Assembly: GCF_020217485.1 (NCBI RefSeq) | Contig: NZ_JAEKMI010000023.1 | Span: 18,062-82,061 of the forward strand | DNA from: Mycobacterium sp. WUMAC-067 | Lineage (GTDB): Bacteria > Actinomycetota > Actinomycetes > Mycobacteriales > Mycobacteriaceae | Direction: 5' to 3' | Length of the DNA stretch: 64,000 nt | Shown: piece after piece, positions 35,846 through 45,781 of the stretch | Numbering within the stretch: the first letter of the stretch is position 1 | Layout of the letters: each line of letters opens with the position of its first letter | Notes under the pieces: model-generated | Told to the model about the DNA's origin: nothing | The model's input: the letters and a program-made list of their open reading frames with translations, nothing else | Database searches by the model: none | Position numbers and translations under genes: made by a program

Positions 35846-37036
35846 GTGAGCCTCGAGGACGTCCAAGCGCTGCGCGTGCTGCGCGACGCCTTCGAACCCG
35901 ACGGCGCGGGCCGCTCAGGCTCCCAGGGTGATTCCGGTGACCTCGTGCACCGCTTCTACACGCATTGGTTCGCCCTCGACGCCTCGGTGCGCGATCTTTT
36001 CCCACCCGAAATGAGCGCCCAGCGCGCAGCTTTCGGCCATGCCCTGCACTGGGTGTACGGCGAACTGGTCGCGCGGCGCGCGCAGGAGCCGGTGACGTTT
36101 TTGGCCCAGCTCGGGCGGGACCATCGCAAATACGGTGTGCTGCCCCACCATTACGAAACCCTGGGTCGCGCGTTGTTGGCGACGCTGCGCTCGCATCTGG
36201 GTGCGGCCTGGACCGGCGCCGTCGACGACGCGGCCAGGCAGTCGTTGAACCTGATCACCGGGGTGATGAGCGGCGCCGCGGACGCCGAGGAGGGGCCCGC
36301 CTGGTGGGACGGCACCGTCATCGAGCACCTGCGGGTGTCGCGGGATCTGGCGGTCGTTCGGCTTCAGCTCGATCAGCCGATGCACTACCACCCCGGGCAA
36401 TACGTCAACGCCCATGTGCCGCAATGCCCGCGCCGCTGGCGGTATCTGAGCCCCGCCATTCCGGCCGATCCCGGCGGCGGCATCGAGTTCCACGTGCGCC
36501 TGGTGCCCGGCGGCCTGGTCAGCACGGCGATCGTCAACGAAACCCGGCCCGGCGACCGGTGGCGGCTGTCCAGCCCGCACGGCGGCCTGGGCGTCGATCG
36601 AGAGGGCGGCGACGTGCTGATGGTCGCCGGCAGCACGGGTCTGGCGCCCCTGCGGGCGCTCATCATGGACCTGTCCCGGTACGCGGTCAATCCGCGGATA
36701 CATCTGTTCTTCGGCGCACGCTACCGCTGCGAACTCTACGACCTGCCCACGCTGTGGCAGGTCGCGTCGCACAATCCGTGGCTGTCGGTCTCGCCGGTCT
36801 CGGAGTACAGCGCCGACCCGGCGTGGGCCGCCGACTATCCCGACGTCACCCCGCCGCGGGGACTGCACGTGCACCAGACCGGCCGGCTGCCCGACGTGGT
36901 GACCAAGTACGGCGGCTGGGGCGACCGGCAAATCCTGATCTGCGGCGGGCCGGCGATGGTCACCGCCACCAAGTCCGCCCTGATCGCCAAAGGCGCTCCG
37001 CCCGAACGCATTCAGCACGATCCGCTCTGGAGGTAG
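35846..37036 (+). CDS. Type II flavohemoglobin (Rv0385-like)
   Basis: A 396-residue protein with an N-terminal globin domain (about residues 1-145) fused to an FAD/NAD reductase domain. The globin part has YTHWFALDASVRDLFPPEM and DHRKYGVLPHHYETLG, whose His is the likely heme ligand. The reductase part has MHYHPGQYVNAHVPQCPRRW and RYLSPAIP (FAD), AGSTGLAPLRALI and ICGGPAMV (NAD-like region). Rv0385 is known as a type II flavohemoglobin that oxidises D-lactate and lacks the classic NO-dioxygenase reduction path. GTG at 35846. It overlaps no neighbour; the epimerase ATG is 2 bases after its stop. Confidence 0.85.
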   Translation: MSLEDVQALRVLRDAFEPDGAGRSGSQGDSGDLVHRFYTHWFALDASVRDLFPPEMSAQRAAFGHALHWVYGELVARRAQEPVTFLAQLGRDHRKYGVLPHHYETLGRALLATLRSHLGAAWTGAVDDAARQSLNLITGVMSGAADAEEGPAWWDGTVIEHLRVSRDLAVVRLQLDQPMHYHPGQYVNAHVPQCPRRWRYLSPAIPADPGGGIEFHVRLVPGGLVSTAIVNETRPGDRWRLSSPHGGLGVDREGGDVLMVAGSTGLAPLRALIMDLSRYAVNPRIHLFFGARYRCELYDLPTLWQVASHNPWLSVSPVSEYSADPAWAADYPDVTPPRGLHVHQTGRLPDVVTKYGGWGDRQILICGGPAMVTATKSALIAKGAPPERIQHDPLWR

Positions 37037-37038
37037 CC

Positions 37039-37950
37039 ATGCACGTCGTCACCCTGCGCGACGCTTCGTCGCCGCTGGTCGCCCAATTCGTCCCCGGCGC
37101 GGGGATGATCGGCACGTCGCTGCGCGACGCCGGCGTGGAGCTGCTCGGCCAGCGCCGGGGCCTGGACGCCTACATCACCGACGGCAAGACGATGGGGATC
37201 CCGATCCTGTATCCGTGGGCAAATCGGTTGGGCGAGACCACCTATACGGCCCAGGGCGCGACGGTGGACCTGACGCCGGGCGAGAACGGGGTGCGCGCCG
37301 ACCCCAACGGGTTGCCCATCCACGGCGTCCTGGCCGCCTATCCGGGCTGGCGGGTAACGGACGAAACCGCCGACGAGCTGACCGCGCAGGTGGATTTCGG
37401 CGCCGATCCGCAACTGCTGGCCAGCTTCCCGTATCCGCATCTGTTGACGGTGACCGCGCGACTGGCGAACCGGACGCTGGCGGTGCGGTCCACCGTCGCC
37501 GCCACCGGCGACGCGGCGGTGCCGCTGTGCTTCGGCTTCCATCCCTACCTGCAGCTGCCGGGCGTCCCCCGCGGCGACTGGATCATCGAGACACCCGCGC
37601 TGCGCCACCTCGGCCTCGACGGCAAGGGGCTGCCCACCGGCGATTCCCAGCCGCAGCCGGCGCGAGAAGAGGCGTTGCGCGACAAGACCTTTGACGATGC
37701 TTACGACCAGGTGGCCGAGGGCGCGGTGTTCGCGGTCTCGGGCGGCGGGCGCCGCATCGAGGTGCATTTCGAGCGGGGCTATCCGGCCGCGCAGATCTTC
37801 GCACCGCCGGTCGACGATCCCGACAAGGCCATCGTGTGCTTCGAGCCGATGGCCGCCCCGACCGATGCGCTGCGCCGCGGCGGCTATCGCTGCGCGTCGC
37901 CGGGTGAGCCCGCGGTGACGCAGTTTTCGATCCGGGTGCGATCACAGTGA
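37039..37950 (+). CDS. Aldose 1-epimerase family protein
   Basis: A 303-residue galactose mutarotase-like beta-sandwich. Recognisable segments are GIPILYPWANRLGETTY (substrate-binding Arg), GLPIHGVLAAYPGWRV (with the conserved His), CFGFHPYLQLPG, and the C-terminal VCFEPMAAPTDALRRGGYR with the catalytic Glu region. This ending is typical of the actinobacterial mutarotase clade. ATG at 37039, with GGAGG 6-10 bases upstream inside the flavohemoglobin gene end. The sugar is unknown. Co-transcription with a D-lactate-oxidising flavohemoglobin suggests carbohydrate-derived metabolites. Confidence 0.9.
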   Translation: MHVVTLRDASSPLVAQFVPGAGMIGTSLRDAGVELLGQRRGLDAYITDGKTMGIPILYPWANRLGETTYTAQGATVDLTPGENGVRADPNGLPIHGVLAAYPGWRVTDETADELTAQVDFGADPQLLASFPYPHLLTVTARLANRTLAVRSTVAATGDAAVPLCFGFHPYLQLPGVPRGDWIIETPALRHLGLDGKGLPTGDSQPQPAREEALRDKTFDDAYDQVAEGAVFAVSGGGRRIEVHFERGYPAAQIFAPPVDDPDKAIVCFEPMAAPTDALRRGGYRCASPGEPAVTQFSIRVRSQ

Positions 37951-37998
37951 CCACTCTCGTCGCTGCAGTCGCTGTGTGATGGCCACTAGGTGAATGCG

Positions 37999-38028
37999 AA
38001 AAGCGCTAGCACATGCGCTAGCGCTTTT
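37999..38028. terminator. Bidirectional hairpin with T-run
   Basis: AAAAGCGCTAGC at 37999-38010 is perfectly inverted at 38017-38028 (GCTAGCGCTTTT), with a 6-base loop ACATGC. The T-run and A-run make it a symmetric terminator between the convergent epimerase and hspR genes. The core 38004-38020 also matches the palindrome at 5250-5266 at 16 of 17 positions. Confidence 0.85.
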
Positions 38029-38079
38029 GCGAACGTTGTATGCCTCCGGAGACGGGAACCCTTGCGGCGCAAGTGAAGA

Positions 38080-38475
38080 TTAGCGTCCCCGGCGCGGCTG
38101 CCACACCACCAGCGCGGTGCTCTTGGGCACCACCGCCAGGTCGCGGCGCTGGCTGGCGCGCGTCTGCGCCAACTCCTCGCTCAGCTCTTTGATCCGCGCC
38201 TGCAGTGCCTCGACCTGGTTGGTCAGCTCGATGATCCGCTTGATGCCGGCGAGGTTGACCCCCTCGTCCTGCGAGAGCCGTTGCACCTCACGCAGCAGGT
38301 CGACGTCGTGCTCCGAATAGCGGCGTCCCCCACCGGAAGTGCGGCGCGGGCTGACCAGGCCGAGGCGGTCGTAGGTGCGCAGCGTCTGGGCGTGCATGCC
38401 GGCCAGCTCGGCGGCGACCGAGATCAGGAAGGTTCGGGCATCCTCATTTCTTGAATTACTCGAGCCCTTGGCCAT
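38080..38475 (-). CDS. hspR: Heat-shock repressor HspR
   Basis: HspR is a MerR-family repressor that binds HAIR sites and needs DnaK as co-repressor. The 131-residue protein has the winged HTH TFLISVAAELAGMHAQTLRTY, DRLGLVSPRRTSGGGRRYSE, then a coiled stretch LTNQVEALQARIKELSEELA. The C-terminal tail ends VPKSTALVVWQPRRGR. ATG at 38475 overlaps the dnaJ stop by one base. As last gene of dnaK-grpE-dnaJ-hspR it is autoregulated through the HAIR sites upstream of dnaK and also controls clpB at 35307-35327. Confidence 0.97.
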   Translation of the reverse strand: MAKGSSNSRNEDARTFLISVAAELAGMHAQTLRTYDRLGLVSPRRTSGGGRRYSEHDVDLLREVQRLSQDEGVNLAGIKRIIELTNQVEALQARIKELSEELAQTRASQRRDLAVVPKSTALVVWQPRRGR

Positions 38476-39653
38476 CAGCGATTACCCGCCCATCCGGCCC
38501 GTGGGTCAAAGCCACTGGAACGCTCCGCGGCGGCATACGCCTCCAGCGCTTCCTGTGCCGCACCCTCCAGATTCGGTGGCACGGCGACCTTGACGGTGAC
38601 CAGCAGGTCCCCGTTGCCGCCGCTGCGCTTGGGCACGCCGCGTCCGCGGACCCGCAGGATGCGGCCGTCGGACGTGCCCTTGGGCACCCTGACACCGACT
38701 TTGCCGTCCAGCGTGGGCACCGAAATGGTTGAGCCCAAAGCCAATTCGGTGAAGCTGACGGGAACCGTGACGGTCAGGTCGTCGCCGTCGCGCCCGAACA
38801 CCTTGTCCGGCCGCACATGCACCGTCACGTACAGGTCGCCCGACGGCGCGCCGCGCAGGCCGGCTTCACCCTGGCCGGGCAGCCGGATGCGCTGTCCGTC
38901 CTCGACGCCGGGCGGGATGCGCACGTTGATGGTGCGGGTCCGCGTGGTGACCCCGGTGCCCTTGCACTCCTCGCAGGGGTGCTCGATGATCGAGCCGCTG
39001 CCCCGGCAATCGGTGCAGGGTTCGGAGAAACCGAACGCGCCCTGATTGCGGTTGACCACGCCGGAGCCGTTGCACGTGGGACACACCTTCGGGCTGGTGC
39101 CCGGCCGAGCCCCGCTGCCATGGCAGTTGGTGCACGGCGCCGGGCTGGTCAGCCGCAGCGGCATCGCTACACCCTTGGCGGCCTCGACGAAATTCAGCTG
39201 GGTCTCGGTCTCGAGGTCGTTGCCGCGGCGCGGCCGGCTGGGACGGGCGCCGGCGCCGCGCCCGAACAATCCGCCGAACAGGTCGCCGATGTTGGTGCCG
39301 CCGCTGCGGCCGGCGGCATCGAACAGATCGTTGAGGTTGAACTCCGCCCCATCGCCGCCGACGTTGAAGCCGCCGAAGCCGCCGGTATCGAACCGGCGCC
39401 CGCCAAAACCGCCGCCGGCGAACAGCCTTCGGGTTTCGTCGTATTCCTTGCGCTTGGCCGGATCGGACAACACGTTGTGTGCCTCCGACACCGCTTTGAA
39501 TCGTTCACCGGCGGCGGGATTGTCCGGGTTGGCGTCCGGATGCAGATCGCGCGCCAACTTGCGGTAGGCGCGCTTGATCTCTTCGGGGCTGGCGTCAGAG
39601 GAGACGCCCAGCTCCTTGTAGAAGTCTTTTTCGACCCATTCACGCTGGGCCAT
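38475..39653 (-). CDS. dnaJ1: DnaJ co-chaperone
   Basis: DnaJ stimulates DnaK ATPase and delivers substrates. The 392-residue type I protein has a J domain with the HPD motif (LARDLHPDANP) in residues 9-75, a long G/F-rich linker (FAGGGFGGRRFDTGGFGGFN), four zinc repeats CTNCHGSG, CPTCNGSG, CTDCRGSG and CEECKGTG, and a C-terminal substrate domain with LYVTVHVRPDKVF. ATG at 39653. The grpE stop is 43 bases upstream and hspR follows directly, with a TGATG overlap. Confidence 0.97.
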   Translation of the reverse strand: MAQREWVEKDFYKELGVSSDASPEEIKRAYRKLARDLHPDANPDNPAAGERFKAVSEAHNVLSDPAKRKEYDETRRLFAGGGFGGRRFDTGGFGGFNVGGDGAEFNLNDLFDAAGRSGGTNIGDLFGGLFGRGAGARPSRPRRGNDLETETQLNFVEAAKGVAMPLRLTSPAPCTNCHGSGARPGTSPKVCPTCNGSGVVNRNQGAFGFSEPCTDCRGSGSIIEHPCEECKGTGVTTRTRTINVRIPPGVEDGQRIRLPGQGEAGLRGAPSGDLYVTVHVRPDKVFGRDGDDLTVTVPVSFTELALGSTISVPTLDGKVGVRVPKGTSDGRILRVRGRGVPKRSGGNGDLLVTVKVAVPPNLEGAAQEALEAYAAAERSSGFDPRAGWAGNR

Positions 39654-39696
39654 GTCGCGTCACCTCCTCACCTTTCTGTTGTGCTGATTGTGTGGG

Positions 39697-40334
39697 CTAG
39701 TCACCGGATGTGCCGGCGTTATCGTCCGATTCCACCGGCGCGGTTTCGTCGGACTCACCGGTCGCGGCCGATTCGTCGCCATCGTCGGCGACCGTGTCGA
39801 CGACCCCGACCATGGCGTGGCGCAGGATTTGATCGCCGAGCTTGTAGCCCTGCCGCATGACGGTGCCGATCACCGGGCGGGAGCCATCACCCTCGTGCTG
39901 AACGGCCTCGTGCAGCACCGGGTCGAAGTCCTCGCCCTCCTCGCCGAACGCCGTCAGGCCGAGCCCGGTCAGCGCGCCCTCCAGCTTGTCGGCGACCGCC
40001 TTCAGCGGGCCCGACTCGAGGTCGCCGTGCTTGCGCGCCCGGTCGAGATCGTCGAGCACGCCCAGCAATTGGTTCACGACGGCGGCCTTGGCCCGGTCCG
40101 CCGCGGCCTGCTGGTCGCGCAGCGCCCGCTTGCGGTAGTTGGCGAAGTCGGCCTGCACGCGTTGCAGATCGGCGGTCAGCTCGGCGAGTTTGCCCTCGCC
40201 CTGGACCGCCGGCTCGTCGGCCGGCGCCGTCCCTCCCGGCGTATCGCCGGGAGGGACCTGCCGTACTTCACCGGTCTCAGGATCGATCCGCCGCTTGTCG
40301 GTGACGGTCACCTGTTCCTGTGGATTTCCTTCTG

Positions 40335-40338
<4 letters not shown>
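39697..40338 (-). CDS. grpE: GrpE nucleotide exchange factor
   Basis: GrpE releases ADP from DnaK. The 213-residue protein has a disordered N-terminus (EQVTVTDKRRIDPETGEVRQ), a coiled-coil dimer stalk (LAELTADLQRVQADFANYRK and RALRDQQAAADRAK), and the beta-domain with EDFDPVLHEAVQHEGDGSRP, VIGTVMRQGYKLGDQILRHA and MVGVV, the family signature. The start is GTG at 40338, overlapping the dnaK stop as GTGA. The acidic, Glu/Asp-rich C-terminus is typical of actinobacteria. Confidence 0.96.
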
Positions 40339-42200
<1,862 letters not shown>

Positions 42201-42243
42201 AGTGATTCCTCCTGATTGTGTAGAGCCTGTTTGGTGCCACTAT

Positions 42244-42264
42244 GCTGAGTGAACCCCGCTCAAG
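42244..42264. promoter_or_regulatory. HAIR operator 2, upstream of dnaK
   Basis: GCTGAGT-N7-GCTCAAG matches HAIR (CTTGAGT-N7-ACTCAAG) at 5 of 7 positions on the left half and 6 of 7 on the right. It is 44 bases before the dnaK ATG, overlapping the likely transcript start region. Confidence 0.8.
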
Positions 42265-42298
42265 CCTGCCCCTGGGGCGATCGGCTGTCAACCTGGGT

Positions 42299-42319
42299 CT
42301 TGAGTCTGGTTCACTCAAC
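42299..42319. promoter_or_regulatory. HAIR operator 1, upstream of dnaK
   Basis: CTTGAGT-N7-ACTCAAC matches the consensus CTTGAGT-N7-ACTCAAG at 13 of 14 fixed positions. It is 99 bases before the dnaK ATG. The two sites, 55 bases apart, could hold two HspR dimers and loop or cover the promoter. The rest of the 42201-42553 gap shows no gene; the divergent lipoprotein promoter must also lie here. Confidence 0.9.
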
Positions 42320-42553
42320 TTGTCGATCATGTTAACGGCCCGAAGTCGCGTGTTGTTCCCGGGGTCGCATAGTTCGGGTGCCGCGCCGACGACCGACTCG
42401 GCGGCCGCAAACCCACGGTCGCCGCGCGGAGTCGGTCACGCGGCGATAAAACTTCACCATCGGCGCCGCATCGATAGTCGCTCGAGTGCAGCGACTATCG
42501 GCGGTGGGTGAGTAACCTGAGTGCCGCCATTCGAATCGTCTGGGGAGCGGCGG

Positions 42554-43141
42554 GTGCGGTTATCGGATAATGCGCGGCGAAGCCTGGCCGGTGGTTCGCT
42601 GCTGCTCGTAGCGCTGTTCGCCGGGTCGGTGTCGGGTTGTAGCTCCGTCATCGGCGGGCGGCCGGTGGCCTCGCCCGGGGCGGGTCCCAGCGAGCCGTCC
42701 TTCCCCACGCCCCGATCCACGCCGCCGTCGCCGTCGGTCACCGCCGCACCCGCTCCGGGGGCCCCGGGCGCGCCGACGGGTCCCACGAATCCGGCCGGCG
42801 CCATCCCGCTGCCACCCGACCAGAATGGCTACGTCTTCATCGAGACCAAATCCGGCGTGACGCGCTGCCAGATCAACAAGGACACCGTCGGCTGCGAGGC
42901 GCCCTTCACCAACTCCCCGCTGCAGGACGGTGAGCACGCCAACGGCGTCAGCATCACTACCGGCGGCAAGGTGCAGTGGGTGCTGGGCAACCTGGGAGCC
43001 ATCCCGACCGTCAAGATCGAGTACCAGACCTATGCGGCGCAGGGCTGGACGATCATCGCCAACGCCGAGGGCACCCGCTTCACCAACGACCAGACCAAGC
43101 ACGGCATGTTCGTCAGCATCGAGAAGGTCAATACGTTCTAG
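42554..43141 (+). CDS. Putative lipoprotein
   Basis: A 195-residue exported protein starting at GTG 42554, after GGGGAGCGG. The signal peptide LAGGSLLLVALFAGSVSGC ends in the lipobox VSGC. The mature part has a Pro/Ala/Thr-rich linker of about 65 residues (SPSVTAAPAPGAPGAPTGPT) and then a C-terminal domain with two cysteines (TRCQINKDTVGCEAPF) and VQWVLGNLGAIPTVKIEYQT. The domain recalls LpqJ-like mycobacterial lipoproteins, but I cannot prove the orthology. It is divergent from dnaK and marks the left edge of the accessory stretch that follows. Confidence 0.82.
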   Translation: MRLSDNARRSLAGGSLLLVALFAGSVSGCSSVIGGRPVASPGAGPSEPSFPTPRSTPPSPSVTAAPAPGAPGAPTGPTNPAGAIPLPPDQNGYVFIETKSGVTRCQINKDTVGCEAPFTNSPLQDGEHANGVSITTGGKVQWVLGNLGAIPTVKIEYQTYAAQGWTIIANAEGTRFTNDQTKHGMFVSIEKVNTF

Positions 43142-43256
43142 GCGCTAACCTTGTCGGCAGCGTGGCGGGGGTGGGTATCGGTCTGCCGCGTGATGTCGCC
43201 GACCAGCTACCGGTGCTCGCTCAGGCCCGGTCTAACCAAGAAGACCCCACGACTCC

Positions 43257-44462
43257 ATGCAACTCCGCTACATCAGCGTCGCGGCGCTGATCGCTGAAGC
43301 CGGTGGTGATCCGTGGGCTGTCAATCGGAGCCTGCAGGCCGGTAGCCCGTTTCAGATTTCTCAGCTGGCGGAGGCGTTTCTCAAGGCGGGCCGATGCACT
43401 GCTGAGGCCAGCAATGCGTTCGACCAAGCCCGTAGCCGTTTCGACGCAGCCTGGAACCATCAGAATGGGGATCAACCGATCACCGGCTCCGACGAAGTGC
43501 AGCGGGTGACGAAAACCCTTGGGGCGCAGTCCTTGCAGCTGCCCAAGATCGGTGCGGACCTGGAAAACATCGCCGCCAACCTGGCCGAGGCGCAAAAGGC
43601 CGCGGCCGGCCAGATCGCGGCGCTAGAAAGTCAGTTGCAGCAGCTGGACGGCTTCATCGGCCAAGCGGTGGAACTGGAAAAAGATCCCACACTCACCGCG
43701 GAAGACCGACACGCGCTGGATGCGTTTATCAGCGGCCGTGAAGACGACGCCATCCGCGACACCAAAGCCGCGCTGGGCCAGCTGCAATCCACCCGCAACG
43801 GCTACGCCAACTCGTTTCAGAACGCAATGGGGACCCTGCACGCGGACGGCTATGACCTGACAGCCCCCCAGGCCGCGCCCGATCAGGGATCGGCCGACCA
43901 GCCCGGCGGGGGGCCCGCGTTGGCCCCGACGAAGGGGGAGGTGCTGACCGGGGCTGCGGGCGCCATCGCCGGTGGTACCGCCGACGGTGTGCGTGGGGCG
44001 ACGACCAGATTGATCGCCGAGTCCCCGGGCACGGGTCCCGGCAAGGCTGATCCGGGCTTGTTGCGGTGGTTCGAGGACCCGAAGATCGGCGGCATAGAGC
44101 TGAAGGGGTTCTCCCGCGTGGGCGGGGTGGTCGCTGCGGCCAGCGCGGTACCCGCTGTCATGTCCGACATCCATGACGGCAACTCGGTTTCCGAGGCCGT
44201 CACGCGGGAGAGCGCGGGTGTCGCCGCCGGTCTCGCAGCCGGCGGTTGGGTAGGCGGCGCGGTGGCTGGCTCGGAGTTGGGTGCGGCGCTTGGTTCGGTC
44301 GTTCCAGGAGCGGGCACCGCAGTTGGCCTGGTGGCAGGCGCCGTTGTCGGAGCAGGAGCCGCCTTCGTGGCCTCCAAGACGGTAGAAGTGGCCTGGCAGC
44401 CCGCCGCGGATGCGATCGGGAGTGTGGTGCATGGCGTGGAATCCGTATTCGGTTTCGGGTAG
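43257..44462 (+). CDS. T7SS-substrate-like protein with glycine-zipper membrane domain
   Basis: A 401-residue protein with no signal peptide. The N-terminal half is Ala/Gln-rich and helical: MQLRYISVAALIAEAGGDPW, an extended helix FQISQLAEAFLKAGRC, and LAEAQKAAAGQIAALESQLQ, consistent with paired helices like WXG100/LXG-type secretion domains. A Pro/Gly linker (about residues 205-225) follows. The C-terminal third has two small hydrophobic areas and a glycine-zipper stretch at about residues 320-372 (GVAAGLAAGGWVGGAVAGSE; GLVAGAVVGAGAAFVAS), which could insert in membranes. I recognise the N-terminus as a repeated mycobacterial type but know no function. It starts an operon with an LpqN-like gene. 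Secretion is inferred. Confidence 0.75.
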   Translation: MQLRYISVAALIAEAGGDPWAVNRSLQAGSPFQISQLAEAFLKAGRCTAEASNAFDQARSRFDAAWNHQNGDQPITGSDEVQRVTKTLGAQSLQLPKIGADLENIAANLAEAQKAAAGQIAALESQLQQLDGFIGQAVELEKDPTLTAEDRHALDAFISGREDDAIRDTKAALGQLQSTRNGYANSFQNAMGTLHADGYDLTAPQAAPDQGSADQPGGGPALAPTKGEVLTGAAGAIAGGTADGVRGATTRLIAESPGTGPGKADPGLLRWFEDPKIGGIELKGFSRVGGVVAAASAVPAVMSDIHDGNSVSEAVTRESAGVAAGLAAGGWVGGAVAGSELGAALGSVVPGAGTAVGLVAGAVVGAGAAFVASKTVEVAWQPAADAIGSVVHGVESVFGFG

Positions 44463-44472
44463 GACGACGACG

Positions 44473-45044
44473 ATGCGATTCGATGAGTTCACAGAAGAGC
44501 ACGGCCTCGCTGTGTCCCCAGTCGATCGGTTCGTCGGGTTTGTTGTTGAGGTGGGGGTGCCGCCGGGCTGGGAACCGTTCGAATCCGCTGAGGGAGTTCG
44601 TGTGTGGGTTTGTCGTGCCGACCCATGTATCGACGTGTTTGCGCAAACGCGGTGTTGACGATGCATCGGGTCGAGGCCTCGCTGGATCCACCCGAAGTAT
44701 TTGCCATGCTGTCTGACCAGCAGTTGCAGTCGGCGCCGAAATGCCGTGAACTGCATCGAGAATTCACCGCAGCACGCGAGGGCCCCGGTAGCGCGGGGAC
44801 GCTCGCGATCCAGATCGCGCATGAACTCGGCACCATCGACAGCACGTCACAATCGAGGATCATCACGGCCGAACGGGAGACGCTGATCGCGCAACTAACA
44901 GTGACCGCGTTACACGATTCACCGATGGATGGATCGGGTGTCTGGCTGACCGCTCGATCGGGTCCGGTGACAAATCCAACGTCCGCGGGGTACCACGGCG
45001 CTATCCCGAGAACCGAACACGGGACCGTTACTGATGGCAAGTAA
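44473..45044 (+). pseudogene. LpqN-like gene broken by one-base frameshift
   Basis: The frame from ATG 44473 reads MRFDEFTEEHGLAVSPVDRF and PPGWEPFESAEGVRVWVCRA, the pattern of LpqN/LpqT-type (Mog1/PsbP-like fold) domains, and stops at 44658. The domain goes on in the next frame from about 44641 (NAVLTMHRVEASLDPPEVFA) to 45044. Adding one T to the TTT at 44638-44640 joins them as DVFCANAVLTMH, giving an intact protein of about 190 residues. No signal peptide is present, so the product would be cytoplasmic. It could be a real mutation, a slip-prone site, or a sequencing error. Confidence 0.85.
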
Positions 45045-45762
45045 TACGGCGAAAGGCCGTCGTGTACCGAAACTGCGTTACGCCGTAGGTGGTGCACTAT
45101 GCCTGTTGGCGGGCATAAATGTGCTGGTTGGGTCGGCTTGGTATCTGCCTGTCGGCGCCGCTGCGGTCGGCGTCGGCATCATTTATGGGAGCGGCCGCCG
45201 AATTTTCGGCGCCGGGGTCAGGCGGACCGGGCAGGAGATTGTCTGCCGCTATCTTCCGTGGTACGAGAGCAACCCATACATGGCGACCTTGCTGTTCCCC
45301 CTAATCGCGATCGCCATGATTGGCGCAGGATGTGCACCCGGTAATCCGGCGTGGCTGTGGTACGGCGGGGTAATTCTGCTGGCCATCTCTGCCTTATTGG
45401 TGGGCGTCTCCCTCTGGATCTGGCGCCGATCCCTTCTCCGTATCACCCCCGCGGCGTTGACCGTGCGGATCGCAGAGCGCGGCAGTGAGTTGACCGACAT
45501 CCGGCGTGAGCATGTCCGTTCGATCGAGCCAAAGCTCGTCCCGAGCGTGGCGGCCGGTACCGAGCGGTTGCAAGTCGAAATCGCCTACCAGCCCGCCGAT
45601 GTCAGCAGCGAGGCGACCGCGACGGTGATGCTCGGAATGTATCTGAGCGTTCAACCGATCAACCTGCTCAACGCCCTCGTGGCCTGGAAAGACGGCGCCC
45701 ACGAAAACCCGTGCGAGCTACTGGATCAGGTCGAAGGGATCCTTCGGGGCAATTCGCAGTGA
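45034..45762 (+). CDS. Membrane protein, tandem paralogue 1
   Basis: A 242-residue protein of unknown function with about four hydrophobic segments (YAVGGALCLLAGINVLVG; YLPVGAAAVGVGIIYG; LLFPLIAIAMIGAG; YGGVILLAISALLVGVSLWI) and a C-terminal soluble domain of about 110 residues. Conserved with its neighbour are EIVCRYLPWYESN, CAPGNPAWLWY, VRSIEPKLVP and LLNALVAWKDGAHENPCELL. ATG at 45034 overlaps the LpqN-like gene by 11 bases, so the two are translated together. The duplicated arrangement beside a putative membrane-active protein would suit immunity factors, which is inference. Confidence 0.82.
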   Translation: MASNTAKGRRVPKLRYAVGGALCLLAGINVLVGSAWYLPVGAAAVGVGIIYGSGRRIFGAGVRRTGQEIVCRYLPWYESNPYMATLLFPLIAIAMIGAGCAPGNPAWLWYGGVILLAISALLVGVSLWIWRRSLLRITPAALTVRIAERGSELTDIRREHVRSIEPKLVPSVAAGTERLQVEIAYQPADVSSEATATVMLGMYLSVQPINLLNALVAWKDGAHENPCELLDQVEGILRGNSQ

Positions 45763-45781
45763 CCACCCGAGACCGTCACCG

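Noticed and set aside
35965..37950. A 661-codon reading of the aldose epimerase
   Set aside because: The N-terminal part lies out of frame in the flavohemoglobin gene. ATG 37039 has GGAGG upstream and starts the family domain.
43162..43290. A 42-residue frame overlapping the start of the 43257 gene (LPRDVADQLPVLAQARS)
   Set aside because: No ribosome-binding site and no family that I can name. It could be the remnant of a small gene upstream of the T7SS-like protein, but the evidence is too weak to list.
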